Shown piece by piece: positions 22,948-33,572 of a stretch of DNA of 64,000 nt. Position numbers and translations under genes: made by a program. The stretch covers positions 102,540,794 to 102,604,793 of the forward strand of contig JAIOJX010000032.1 in the NCBI GenBank assembly GCA_022376925.1, written 5' to 3'. The notes beneath the pieces were generated by a model that was not told the DNA's origin, searched no databases, and saw only the letters and a list, made by a program, of their open reading frames with translations. The stretch comes from Tragulus kanchil (Eukaryota > Chordata > Mammalia > Artiodactyla > Tragulidae). The first letter of the stretch is position 1. Each line of letters starts with the position of its first letter.

Positions 22948-23246
22948 GGGCTTCCCTGATGATCCAGTGGGTGAAGAGTCCACCTTGCAGTGTGGTTGGC
23001 ACCAGTTTGATTCCTGGCTCGGGAGAATCTCACGTGCCACAGAGTGGCTGGACCAGTCTGTCCAATTACCAGCCAGCACTCTGGAGCGCATGTGCCCAGA
23101 GACAGTGCTCTGCCATGAGAGAGGCCACTGCAATGGGAGGCCCACACAAGCCAAAGAATAAATATGAATGAAAAATAAATGAATGGAAAACCTATAAAAG
23201 AGGCCAAAATTTATAAAAAAAAAAAAAAAAAAAAAGAAGAAGAAGA
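22948..23246 (+). mobile_element. CHR-1-like SINE, forward, with poly-A and (AAG)n tail
   Basis: The head 'gggcttccctgatgatccag' is followed by 'caccttgcagtgtggttggc', 'ctctggagcgcatgtgccca', 'ggccactgcaatgggaggcc', 'aaagaataaatatgaatg' and 'ctataaaagaggccaaaa', then a run of A at 23216-23235 and AAG repeats. The 12 bases 'agaagcagtcac' (22936-22947) recur as 'agaagcaatcac' at 23247-23258. This forward copy shows the whole element order, including the AATAAA-like tail. Confidence 0.85.
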
Positions 23247-23790
23247 AGAAGCAATCACAATACAGAGCAAAAACTACATAAATTGAAGACCATAAGTGAG
23301 AAGGTAAGAGACATGAAAGATAAAGGCAGGAGATATATTATTTAACAATAGAGTTCTGAAAGGGGAGCAAGAAAGAGATGGCAGAGAATTAATAATGGGA
23401 GATAAGACTGAAGGGAGGGAAAGCAGGAAGCTTCATACGAAAGCTGTTTTGAACAGGAGTAATTTTAAGTGACACACACTCTGGCAAAATTACTGAACTC
23501 CAGAGAAAAAGAAAAAATATGTATGGGTTTCTTGTGACAGCCGTGAAGATGTACCTCTCAGATCTCCTACCACAGGGAATTTAATTAGCTTATGGCCCCT
23601 CTGCAGTCCCTCTGAAATTATCACAACGTTAACACGGAAGCCATACTTTCTGCAGACATCTCCCAGCCAGTTGACTAAGTACACAGGGGTCCCAGCACAG
23701 GCCTGCTCCTGAGTGATACAGGATGCCTCCCATGGAAAACTTTGGTTTGGACTCTCAATAGGTCTGACCAAACTTTTCTATAGAACTGCA

Positions 23791-25963
23791 CTGCTGTCAG
23801 ACACAGCTCCTGTCTTACCTTCCTTCTTTACCACTCTGCTTTCACAGGTCTCAGACATCTACTGTGATCAAATTTTCTCCTGGCCTTTACCTCCTTTCTG
23901 GATAAATCTCTTACTTATCTAATCCTGTCTTTGTGGCATCTTAGCAGACCTCACCTAACACAGATATACAAATGGATTGGTAAGTAGATAATAAAATGGT
24001 AGATACATAGATAGATATAGATAGATAAAAAAATTAAAAATCTGATTTTGAATATGCAATACTGGTAATAGAAGACAGTGAATCAAAATTTTTAGATCAC
24101 TGAGAAAAAAATTATGCTTCAATTTTATCTATATTTAGCCAAGACATTCATTTTAAGTGAAGGCTGAGTTAGACGCTGATTGATGCTCCCAAGTATTTCC
24201 AGTTCTCTGGCTTCCAGGCACTCAGAGGGCTTGGCATGACTCTGTTCCATTAGTAGTTTGGCGTGGTGACATTCTTTGGCTAATGAAAATGAGTGTGTCC
24301 CTCCTGGGCAGAAGCATTTAATGGTGGAAGGAGACTTTCCACCTCTCCCTCTTTTGCTACTGTGATCTGGGCAGCTTATGTTGATACAGACTCAAAACAC
24401 TGAGCCTTCATATGGTTGACAAACTCCCTAGTAAGTGCCCCAGGATCAGCAGCAAACTTCTCAAGAGCAAAGAAAGGACACTAAGAAACTTTTTAAGTCT
24501 ATGAGATTGAGGATAGGGGTGTTAATTCCTGCATTAGTCTATTCCACCAGTGCAAATGCCAGAGAAAAAAATGTAAGCTCCATAAAGACAAGGCCCTTGA
24601 CTATTCGATCATACCACCTTCATCAAGCAACAGCACAAACTACTACCAAATGTAGCCCTCTTATTGCTACTGTTATTGAAAAGATCTTCAAATATTAAGA
24701 AAACCAATAAGTTGAAGAGTTATGTTCCTAAAAAGTCATGCCCCTAGCTGAGAAAATCACTTGAAAAGGATTCTAACCAAAGGAAACTTAAATTAAAACA
24801 AAAGTCTCAAGATAGAGAGGATGACAAGTTTAAGAAAAGTAGTAAGCAATGAATCTTAACAGTATTTTAACAAGTGAACTGCTGTCAGACACAGCTCCTG
24901 TCTTACCTTCCTTCTTTACCACTCTGCTTTCACAGGTCTCAGACATCTACTGTGATCAAATTTTCTCCTGGCCTTTACCTCCTTTCTGGATAAATCTCTT
25001 ACTTATCTAATCCTGTCTTTGTGGCATCTTAGCAGACCTCACCTAACACAGATATACAAATGGATTGGTAAGTAGATAATAAAATGGTAGATACATAGAT
25101 AGATATAGATAGATAAAAAAATTAAAAATCTGATTTTGAATATGCAATACTGGTAATAGAAGACAGTGAATCAAAATTTTTAGATCACTGAGAAAAAAAA
25201 ATTATGCTTCAATTTTATCTATATTTAGCCAAGACATTCATTTTAAGTGAAGGCTGAGTTAGACGCTGATTGATGCTCCCAAGTATTTCCAGTTCTCTGG
25301 CTTCCAGGCACTCAGAGGGCTTGGCATGACTCTGTTCCATTAGTAGTTTGGCGTGGTGACATTCTTTGGCTAATGAAAATGAGTGTGTCCCTCCTGGGCA
25401 GAAGCATTTAATGGTGGAAGGAGACTTTCCACCTCTCCCTCTTTTGCTACTGTGATCTGGGCAGCTTATGTTGATACAGACTCAAAACACTGAGCCTTCA
25501 TATGGTTGACAAACTCCCTAGTAAGTGCCCCAGGATCAGCAGCAAACTTCTCAAGAGCAAAGAAAGGACACTAAGAAACTTTTTAAGTCTATGAGATTGA
25601 GGATAGGGGTGTTAATTCCTGCATTAGTCTATTCCACCAGTGCAAATGCCAGAGAAAAAAATGTAAGCTCCATAAAGACAAGGCCCTTGACTATTCGATC
25701 ATACCACCTTCATCAAGCAACAGCACAAACTACTACCAAATGTAGCCCTCTTATTGCTACTGTTATTGAAAAAGATCTTCAAATATTAAGAAAACCAATA
25801 AGTTGAAGAGTTATGTTCCTAAAAAAAGTCATGCCCCTAGCTGAGAAAATCACTTGAAAAGGATTCTAACCAAAGGAAACTTAAATTAAAACAAAAGTCT
25901 CAAGATAGAGAGGATGACAAGTTTAAGAAAAAGTAGTAAGCAATGAATCTTAACAGTATTTTA
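23791..25963. repeat. Tandem duplication 7 (two copies of about 1088 bp)
   Basis: Copy 1 is 23791-24869 and copy 2 is 24879-25963. The anchor 'ctgctgtcagacacagctcc' is at 23791 and 24879. All noted differences are homopolymer lengths. 'gagaaaaaaatt' versus 'gagaaaaaaaaatt' and 'cctaaaaagtc' versus 'cctaaaaaaagtc' are examples, as are 'gaaaagatc' versus 'gaaaaagatc' and 'aagaaaagtag' versus 'aagaaaaagtag'. Homopolymer-only differences suggest sequencing or consensus error rather than mutation. Confidence 0.95.
23998..24030. repeat. Imperfect (GATA)n tract (copy at 25088-25120)
   Basis: The segment is a short 'gata' repeat, 'catagatagatatagataga'. It appears in both copies of duplication 7. 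Confidence 0.7.
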
Positions 25964-26325
25964 TTGTTAAATCCAAAAACAAATGATGAATGCTTGACTG
26001 GGAATTGTAATATGAGTTAAGTGAGGATTATTGAAACAGAAGAGGCATATTGTAAGAAAATATGGTATAATAGAATGAAAGTGCTGAATTTACTCAGTAA
26101 AACCCAAGAGGTAGCGGTTGGGGGTGTAGGGGGAGAGGTTTCACGAGGGAGTGGGAAAATAAAGAAGTTAAAACATTTAAAGGTTTCATCACTGTGGAGA
26201 GCACAGGGCCAAGTAAAACACTGAGGAGAGAGAGAATTAGAGTTATTGAACTCTTACATAGCAATCCAGAAATATTTAACTGTAAAAATGGTTAATGGTT
26301 GCTGTAACTGACACCAATTATCTGA
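25964..26325. other. Non-coding DNA, nothing recognised
   Basis: This is A-rich single-copy DNA between duplication 7 and a long L2 relic. There is no recognisable repeat or gene. Confidence 0.4.
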
Positions 26326-26329
26326 TCAT

Positions 26330-27130
26330 TTAGTCAACAAACAGGTATTGAGCATCTGGAATATGCCAGATACTTTTCTAGATGTTGGGGATACATCAAT
26401 ATGTACATTAGTAAATAAAACATACCAGGTTCCTACTCTCATTCTCAGAAGAAAGACAAGCAATGAACAGATAATCAAAAAATAACAAGAAATTTCAGAT
26501 GGTGATAACCACTATTTCTTTTCCTTGGCCGATCTTGGAAAAGAGTAGAAATTCTCCATGTTAACTCAAAGAGAGCATGATGTTCTAAGCAGAGAAGTTA
26601 TGGCAGTGATAAGCTTAATGCATTCAAGCATTAAAAGGAAGGTCAGAACAGCTGGAAGTTTATGTGCTTCTCCAGAAGACAGGATAGGGTTGCAATACTG
26701 TCACAAAAGTGACAGATCACAAATTTCCTGAAACTAAGCAAAAATGTATGATTATTCCAAATGTGTTGTAAAGTCACTAAGGAGCATGGTTTTAGGAAGA
26801 GGAAGGTCGTGACCTGATTTAAGATCACTCACTGATACAAGAAGAAAGGATTTTAGAGGGCAGGGCAAGAAGGGAAACAGGAACAACAGGTGAGACATGA
26901 TGGTGGCTTGACCAAGGAGTAGCAGTGGTCCCAGGTGAAAGGAAAGGGTTGGGTCAAAGTTGACTCAAAATTTCTGGCTGGAGCACTTAAGTAAATGAAC
27001 GGGGGACTACTTACTAATTGGGAACTAGAGGCAGGTAAGTTGTAAATAAAGTCAAGTTTAGGCAAGTTCTGTTTGAGATGTTTACTAAACCTCCAAGGGA
27101 GAAATATATCCAAGCTCACACCTCGATATG
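26330..27130 (-). mobile_element. Long L2-type LINE 3' relic, reverse
   Basis: Landmarks are 'gtattgagcatctggaatat', 'gatgttggggatacatcaat', 'tttcagatggtgataaccac', 'gaaggtcgtgacctgattta', 'gacatgatggtggcttgacc' and 'tctggctggagcacttaagt'. In this order they match the reverse of the ancient L2 3' region. The relic is continuous for about 800 bases but heavily diverged, with no intact reading frame. Confidence 0.6.
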
Positions 27131-27263
27131 GGAGCTGAGATGAAAACTCAGGGATGCAAGAGAATACTCATCAGAGAGAAGACATCTAAAGCCAAAGAAG
27201 TACTCAGGCTACTGTACTTATATAACTACCATTTAAAGGATCTAACCTGGGAATTAGTGTATG

Positions 27264-27770
27264 ATTCAGTCCAGTCAGTTGCTCAGTCATGTCCGACTCT
27301 TTGTAACACCATGGACTGAAGCACACCAGGCTTCCCTGTCCATCACCATCTCCCAGAGCTTGCTCAAACTCATGTCCATTGACTCAGTAATGCCATCCAA
27401 TGATCTTGTCCTCTCTCATCCCCTTCTCCTGCCTTTTATTTTTCCCAAGATCAGGGTCTTTTCCAATGAGTCATCTCTTCGCATCAGTTGGTCAAAGTAT
27501 TGGAGCTTCAGCTTCAGCATCATTCTTTCTAATGAATATTCAGGGTTGAATTCCTTTAGGATTGGCTGGTTTAATCTCCTTGCAGACCAAGGGACTCTCA
27601 AGAACCTTCTCCAACACCACAGTTCAAAGGTATCACTTCTTTGGCATTCACCCTTCTTTATCATGCAGCTCTCACATCTATACACGGCTACTGGGAAAAC
27701 CATAGATTTGACTACACGGACTTTTATTGGCAAAACAATGTCTCTACTTTTTAATACACTATCTAGGTTA
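27264..27770 (-). mobile_element. BovB (RTE-type LINE) fragment, reverse
   Basis: On the minus strand, 27416-27733 reads as a diverged C-terminal part of the BovB reverse-transcriptase protein. Residues such as 'FELWCWRRFLRVPW' and 'LKLKLQYFDQLMRRDDSLEK' are typical of that region. The plus-strand text 'cagtcatgtccgactctttg' and 'tccctgtccatcaccatctc' is the reverse BovB 3' end. This is a truncated copy, about 0.5 kb of an element of about 3 kb. The 188-codon plus-strand open frame at 27261-27827 is antisense to it. Confidence 0.9.
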
Positions 27771-27947
27771 GCATATGGTGGGTGCTCAATTAATGGTTCC
27801 TTCTCCTTTGCTTTTGAAGATGAGTGATGATGGTCTTCTAGAATGAATACTGGGCCCAGTGTCAGGAGACAGGGTTAATATCCAGACATAGGCAGGGTAT
27901 ATTGCCTTCTAGTCTTCAGTTTTCTCAGTGACTATAAAAAAGGAAGG

Positions 27948-28152
27948 GCTTCCCCAGTTTCAGATGATAAAGAATTTACCTGCACAACGGGAGACCCAGG
28001 TTCAATACCTGGGTTGGGAAAAACCCCTGGAGAAGGGAATGAATGACTACCCAGTCCAGTATTCTTGCCTGGAGAATTCTGTGGACAGAGGAACATGGGG
28101 GGCTGCAGTCCTTGGAGTCACAAAGAGTTAGACATGACTGAGTGAGTAACAC
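27948..28152 (+). mobile_element. Bov-tA SINE
   Basis: The order 'gggcttccccagtttcagat', 'caatacctgggttgggaaaa', 'ccagtattcttgcctggaga' and 'gacatgactgagtgagtaac' is a full-length forward Bov-tA. It sits about 180 bases from the BovB fragment but is a separate insertion. Confidence 0.9.
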
Positions 28153-28654
28153 TTTCACTATTTTTTTTTCCCATAAAAAGGAAATATATCAATAGTGATC
28201 ATCTGGGGATGGGGTGGGAACGAATGGGAATGGATTACAATGAAATATGGGGAAACTTTAGGAGGATAGCTATTTTTATTATGCTGATTGTGCTGATGGT
28301 TTCACAGATAGGTACATATCTCAAAATTCATCACAATTTTACACTTAAATAGGTGATTATTTAAGTGTATGAGTCAATTATACTTTAACTACACTGCTAA
28401 AGTAAAATGGGGATAATTTCTGCTTTATTATCTCCCTGAATCACTGTCCCTAGGATTAAATAAATTATAAAAACACTTGAAATAATAAAAATGACACAAC
28501 ATAGGACGCATGAGGTGTATTATACTGCTGTGAACTTTTTGCTCTCTGCAAATAGCCACTGCTTTATTTTGGAGTGATAGTATGAACTGAAAGAGACATG
28601 AAAGAAAAATACAAAGATTTTCCTGAAAAACTGACAAGGCAGATGGGAAACAGA

Positions 28655-29087
28655 CTGTATTAGTCAGGGTTCTCTAGAGAAACAGAACCAACAGGATGTG
28701 TGTGTGTATGTGTGTGTATTGCAGTGTGGGTGTGGGTGTATGGTTTATTTTAAGGCACTGGCTCACCACACATTACGAAGGCTGACAAGTCCCAAGGCCT
28801 GCAGTGGGCCAGCTGGAGGCCCAGGAGAGCTGATGGTGCAGTTCTAGTCTGAGTCCAAAGGCCTGAGACACGGCAGAGCTCAGGGTTGAGATCCAGTCTG
28901 AACATGCAGGCTCAAAGACCAGGCAGAGGTGATGTTTCAATACTGAATTCAAAGGCACAGAAAAACCAACGTCCTAATTCAAAGGCAGTAGTCAGGAGGA
29001 GGTCCCTCTTACTTTACCTTTTTGTTCTATTCAAGCCTTCAACTGACTGGATGAACTCCCTCTAATTAAGGAGGGCAATCTGCTTTA
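28655..29087 (+). mobile_element. Old LTR-like mammalian repeat, left part
   Basis: It begins 'attagtcagggttctctaga' and continues through a TG-rich run at 28696-28740, 'aaggcactggctcacc', 'gacaagtcccaaggcctgca' and 'gttctattcaagccttcaac', ending 'gagggcaatctgcttta'. I recognise this as a common interspersed mammalian repeat but cannot name the family with certainty. It is interrupted at 29087, and its right end resurfaces at 30006-30130. Confidence 0.55.
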
Positions 29088-29874
29088 TGTAAAAAGGCAG
29101 GAGATAGATTAGACAGGTTACACATTTATAAATGGCCTTATGTTTGCATTTCATGGGGTAGGAGGAAGTGGGCTTCAGGCTGGATACTTAAAACTAGCCT
29201 CCTCTTTGCATTTCCTGAGACAAGAAATAGGTGGACTCCAATTAAGGCATTTACAATCAGCTTCCTGTTTGCCCTCCAAAATGGAAATAATGACAGAAAC
29301 AGGGTAAAGAGCCAGACTTTGACTTTTGTGAACACCTTAAAGTAACAGCCATGGCAAGAACAATCCTTTACTCCTGTTTGAGTAAAGGATTAAGGGATCT
29401 CTGCTCCCTCACCACCTTTTTGGAACAAGGGAGACACTACACATGTGCAGAAAGGTTCCTTGGGGATCAAAAGTCAGGGGATAACGCCAGGCCATAATGA
29501 CTCTTGCTCCTTCCAGAAGCCAGTTCAAGATTCATCTTGGCTGAGGCATATGTGCACAGCCAGGGGAGGATCCCAGGGTAGGTCTAGGGTGGAAATCGAA
29601 ACCAGATAATTGACCTGAAGGAAGACAAAGACCTGGAAGAAATGACCTATGTAAATGACTTAACCACCTCTTTACTGTGCTCCTCCTCACTGGCACAACA
29701 CCCACACTCTCTCTGAGGATGCATCTCTGCTTTGATTCTATCTTAACTAAACAACCTTTTTCTGTGTGCTCTCCCTCTTGGTGCTATGCTATGTCTCTAG
29801 TACTAAACTTTGCACCTGCATTTACGGTTTCTGCCTCCACGATAAATCCATGGGGGCAAAGATCCAGGGAAACA
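29088..29874 (+). mobile_element. Candidate ERV solo LTR inserted in older repeat
   Basis: The block opens with TG ('tgtaaaaaggcaggagatag') and closes with CA ('gatccagggaaaca'), as retroviral LTRs do. Inside are 'gcatttcatggggtaggagg', 'cacatgtgcagaaaggttcc' and a late U5-like stretch with 'ctctccctcttggtgctatg' and 'cttaactaaacaacctttt'. It splits an older repeat. No internal viral genes are present. No clear target-site duplication is visible, so the boundaries are provisional. The right part is repeated after 30793 by duplication 8. Confidence 0.4.
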
Positions 29875-29883
29875 TAAGGGCCT

Positions 29884-30005
29884 CTAGCCCTCGCTGGTCT
29901 GGTGGCTAAGGTTTCTGATTTTTATCCAAAGTACTCATGTTCAATCCCTGGGCAGAGAATTTAGACCATGCTTCATGCCACTGCTCACTGCTGCCTCAAC
30001 AAGAC
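29884..30005 (+). mobile_element. Degraded CHR-2-like tRNA-derived SINE (copy at 30968-31089)
   Basis: The text 'ccctcgctggtctggtggct', 'aaagtactcatgttcaatcc' and 'atgcttcatgccactgctca' follows the layout of a CHR-2-type SINE head with a worn tail. It is diverged. Confidence 0.45.
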
Positions 30006-30130
30006 CACTAAGTCCACCCATTTAAATATTGATCTCATCTGAAACACCCTCAACAGACAGCACAATGTTTCACTAAATATCTGGCCATCTGTGGCCCAGT
30101 CAAGTTGCCACATAAAAGTAACCATCACAG
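30006..30130 (+). mobile_element. Right part of the old LTR-like repeat (copy at 31090-31214)
   Basis: The text 'ctaagtccacccatttaaat', 'ctcatctgaaacaccctcaa' and 'gcccagtcaagttgccacat' is the expected continuation of the repeat that stopped at 29087. The pair brackets the candidate solo LTR and the SINE. Confidence 0.5.
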
Positions 30131-32099
30131 GCCCTAGGACTTACTGCAGACTTCTACTACCCCCTAGTCACATATGAAACCCAAAGAGACAAGGAGTGAT
30201 AACCCTTCACCCAAGAACACAGGGCTGCCAAAATCACAGAGCTGGATTTTTAAATTTAATTTAAACTGAGTCTACTGCATCAGGCTCTACTTAGAATCCC
30301 AAACTTCAGAGCTAAATGAGCCCTTACAGATTCTCTAGTCCCATCTATCCTTTATCTCTGAAATCCAGAGATAAGTGACAAGCTGAGGTCACACAGCCAG
30401 GTATGGAGAGTGAGGGCCCAGCTTCTGCTTAGTGCCCTCTCTGTCCACACCACCCCTGTTTCTGGGCTGTTAGAACCCAACTCCGTCTTTGGCCGCTTGT
30501 CCCAGCCTAACCTGTGGGGAGAAAGAGCCTATTCTGGGATCATGTTCTTCCCTCAGGGCCTCAACTGTGCTGGAGAAGGTTTCCACAGGTGAGCCCTCAT
30601 CCAGCCTCTCACCCTTTGCAGCAACTCTCCCAGGCTGCCCTGGGGAAGAAGCCCAGGTATTTCACAAGTAGCCCATTAACATCCATTGTCCTCCTCTGGT
30701 GGAAAGAATGATGCTCAGATTTCCTGACTTCAGAAGCCTGAAGGTCTCTCCTCTATAGGAGGCCAGTTGAAACCTCATTCCTTTGAAAACCCCTCTCTGA
30801 GGATGCATCTCTGCTTTGATTCTATCTTAACTAAACAACCTTTTTCTGTGTGCTCTCCCTCTTGGTGCTATGCTATGTCTCTAGTACTAAACTTTGCACC
30901 TGCATTTACGGTTTCTGCCTCCACGATAAATCCATGGGGGCAAAGATCCAGGGAAACATAAGGGCCTCTAGCCCTCGCTGGTCTGGTGGCTAAGGTTTCT
31001 GATTTTTATCCAAAGTACTCATGTTCAATCCCTGGGCAGAGAATTTAGACCATGCTTCATGCCACTGCTCACTGCTGCCTCAACAAGACCACTAAGTCCA
31101 CCCATTTAAATATTGATCTCATCTGAAACACCCTCAACAGACAGCACAATGTTTCACTAAATATCTGGCCATCTGTGGCCCAGTCAAGTTGCCACATAAA
31201 AGTAACCATCACAGGCCCTAGGACTTACTGCAGACTTCTACTACCCCCTAGTCACATATGAAACCCAAAGAGACAAGGAGTGATAACCCTTCACCCAAGA
31301 ACACAGGGCTGCCAAAATCACAGAGCTGGATTTTTAAATTTAATTTAAACTGAGTCTACTGCATCAGGCTCTACTTAGAATCCCAAACTTCAGAGCTAAA
31401 TGAGCCCTTACAGATTCTCTAGTCCCATCTATCCTTTATCTCTGAAATCCAGAGATAAGTGACAAGCTGAGGTCACACAGCCAGGTATGGAGAGAGTGAG
31501 GGCCCAGCTTCTGCTTAGTGCCCTCTCTGTCCACACCACCCCTGTTTCTGGGCTGTTAGAACCCAACTCCGTCTTTGGCCGCTTGTCCCAGCCTAACCTG
31601 TGGGGAGAAAGAGCCTATTCTGGGATCATGTTCTTCCCTCAGGGCCTCAACTGTGCTGGAGAAGGTTTCCACAGGTGAGCCCTCATCCAGCCTCTCACCC
31701 TTTGCAGCAACTCTCCCAGGCTGCCCTGGGGAAGAAGCCCAGGTATTTCACAAGTAGCCCATTAACATCCATTGTCCTCCTCTGGTGGAAAGAATGATGC
31801 TCAGATTTCCTGACTTCAGAAGCCTGAGTCTGCCTCATGGGATCATCTCCTCTATAGGAGGCCAGTTGCCCTTTGGGAAACCTCATTCCTTTAAGGCCTT
31901 AAATGACTGGATCCCAGGATGCTAGTATGCTCCAGAGAAGTAAGGAGTAGGGGAAGGAAAGAAGGGTTCTTTACCAGAATGAGGCTACTACAGGAAAATT
32001 CTTTACAAGAAAACATCACTAGCCTTTGAGAATCTGAGTGACAGCCGCCAGGCTAAGTGACTCAGAGTATCTCAGTGACTAGTCACCCAACAAGGTAGG

Positions 32100-32260
32100 T
32101 ACATTTTTTTACCCCATTTGACTGAGATTGTTTTTAAAAATGAGGAACAAAGATACTAAACAATGTCCCCAAGGTCACACAGAATATCTGTGGAGCTTAT
32201 TTTTCACCTGTTCAGAAGCTGGGTTCTAAGTCTTACATAGAAGTTTACAAACATCTTTCT
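32100..32260 (-). repeat. MIR-like fragment, reverse
   Basis: The order 'accccatttgactgagattg', 'gaggaacaaagatactaaac' and 'ccccaaggtcacacagaata' resembles the reverse MIR core. It is short and diverged. Confidence 0.45.
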
Positions 32261-32628
32261 ACCAGTTATCTTATTGGATTAACACAGAATGCCTGTGAAT
32301 TGGGGTTTGCTATTTGCCTTGGTTTCCTTCCTTGTAAAATAAAGTCCACGGAGCAGCTCACCCAACAAATCGGTGGTAGACCAGGAAGATTCTGGTCTAC
32401 CATTTTGATTCTGTTGAAATAAAAAAAAAGGTTTACTAAACCCCTCTCTCGGGTAGGTAGATTCTTTGCCCTCAGGGAGCTGCAGACTAGCGGACGGCAG
32501 TTCCATACAGTCTTTTTTATTATTTTATTTTTATTGAAGTAAAACAATGCAGTAAAGTGCACAAATCAAAGTATATAGTTCAATAAAGGGCTCATTAAAT
32601 ACAAATACATATACACATGTACACATAT

Positions 32629-32820
32629 GGGCCTCCCTGCTGGCTCAGACAATGAAGAATGCCTGCCATATGAGTAGACCTGGTTAAATCCCTGGATTGG
32701 GAAGATCCCCTGGAGAAAAGAAGGCTACTCCAGTACTCTTGCCTAGAGAATTCCATGGAGAGAGGAGCCTGGTAGACTATAGTCCGTAGGGTCTCAAAGA
32801 GTCAGACACAACTGACTGAC
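32629..32820 (+). mobile_element. Bov-tA SINE nested in old L1
   Basis: The head 'gggcctccctgctggctcag', 'atccctggattgggaagatc', 'ctccagtactcttgcctaga' and the end 'gtcagacacaactgactgac' with an ACAC tail define a full forward Bov-tA. It interrupts an older L1 3' end. Confidence 0.9.
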
Positions 32821-33135
32821 ACACACATATACATATATATGTATAAATGTGTGTTTGTGAATCAAGATATAGACTATTTCCAGCACCACACAAGGGTACC
32901 TAATACCAGGATCACCATTATTCTGACCTTTTTCACCACTAATTTATTTTGTTGTTTTTGGCTTTTATTCAAAAGGAATTCTATAGTGTGCACCCCTTCA
33001 TAGTTGACTTCCCTCACCTAACATTAACATGTTGCCTGTGTCATAGTTTGTTCTTTTTATTGCTATATCACACTTTATTGCATGAATTCACCCTACACTG
33101 CAGGGTTGTTCTCTATGACACCAACTCTGAGACAG

Positions 33136-33500
33136 ATTAGCATACAGTATAGTTACTAGGAAGTGCCTTTGAGATGATCTCTTAGAAGGGAAAGACAGGA
33201 GCAGGATTGGCAAGAGGGAGAAGTCCAGAGCTCTGTGCAGACACAAACACGGTCTCAACCCACCTCACAAGGCGCCCTGAAGCTAAAAATGGTCTTTGCT
33301 GTATGGATGTGTAGATGTGTCGATATGGGCGGCACCCAGGAAGGGCAACCTTGGGCAAGGTGATTTTAGACAGCCAAGAGAATGCTGGAAGGGGCTGGCA
33401 GCCTGAAGGTTGTCTGCCCGTGGCACCGGCAAAAGCTGGGGCAACAAATCCCACCTTGAAGGAGAACCAGGGCAGCACATGACTGTAACTCTTTCTTCAA
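33136..33500. other. Unassigned block splitting the old L1
   Basis: L1-like text stops near 33130 and resumes at 33500 with 'tttttccattctcctgttga'. The 360 bases between are more GC-rich and do not match L1. A 98-codon minus-strand open frame covers 33182-33478 but shows no domain I know. The block may be an LTR or another inserted repeat; I cannot name it. Confidence 0.4.
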
Positions 33501-33572
33501 CATATTTTTCCATTCTCCTGTTGATGGACATCTGTTAGCACTATTACGAATAATGCTGCCATGAAGATTCTC

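Larger units (their letters stand above)
29709..31892. repeat. Tandem duplication 8 (two copies of about 1084 bp)
   Basis: Copy 1 is 29709-30792 and copy 2 is 30793 to about 31892. The anchor 'ctctctgaggatgcatctct' is at 29709 and 30793. Near its end copy 1 lacks about 13 bases and then about 9 bases that copy 2 contains (around 30746-30770 versus 31826-31880). The copies also differ by a 2-base 'ag' at 31493. The losses lie within 50 bases of the junction. Confidence 0.95.

Noticed and set aside
27261..27827. Longest open frame in the window (188 codons, plus strand)
   Set aside because: It is antisense to a BovB LINE fragment and ends in unrelated DNA. The minus strand of the same stretch reads as reverse-transcriptase C-terminus, so this is a by-product.
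28696..28740. Independent TG microsatellite
   Set aside because: It lies within the old LTR-like repeat at a place where that family often has a TG or TA run, so I left it as part of that element.
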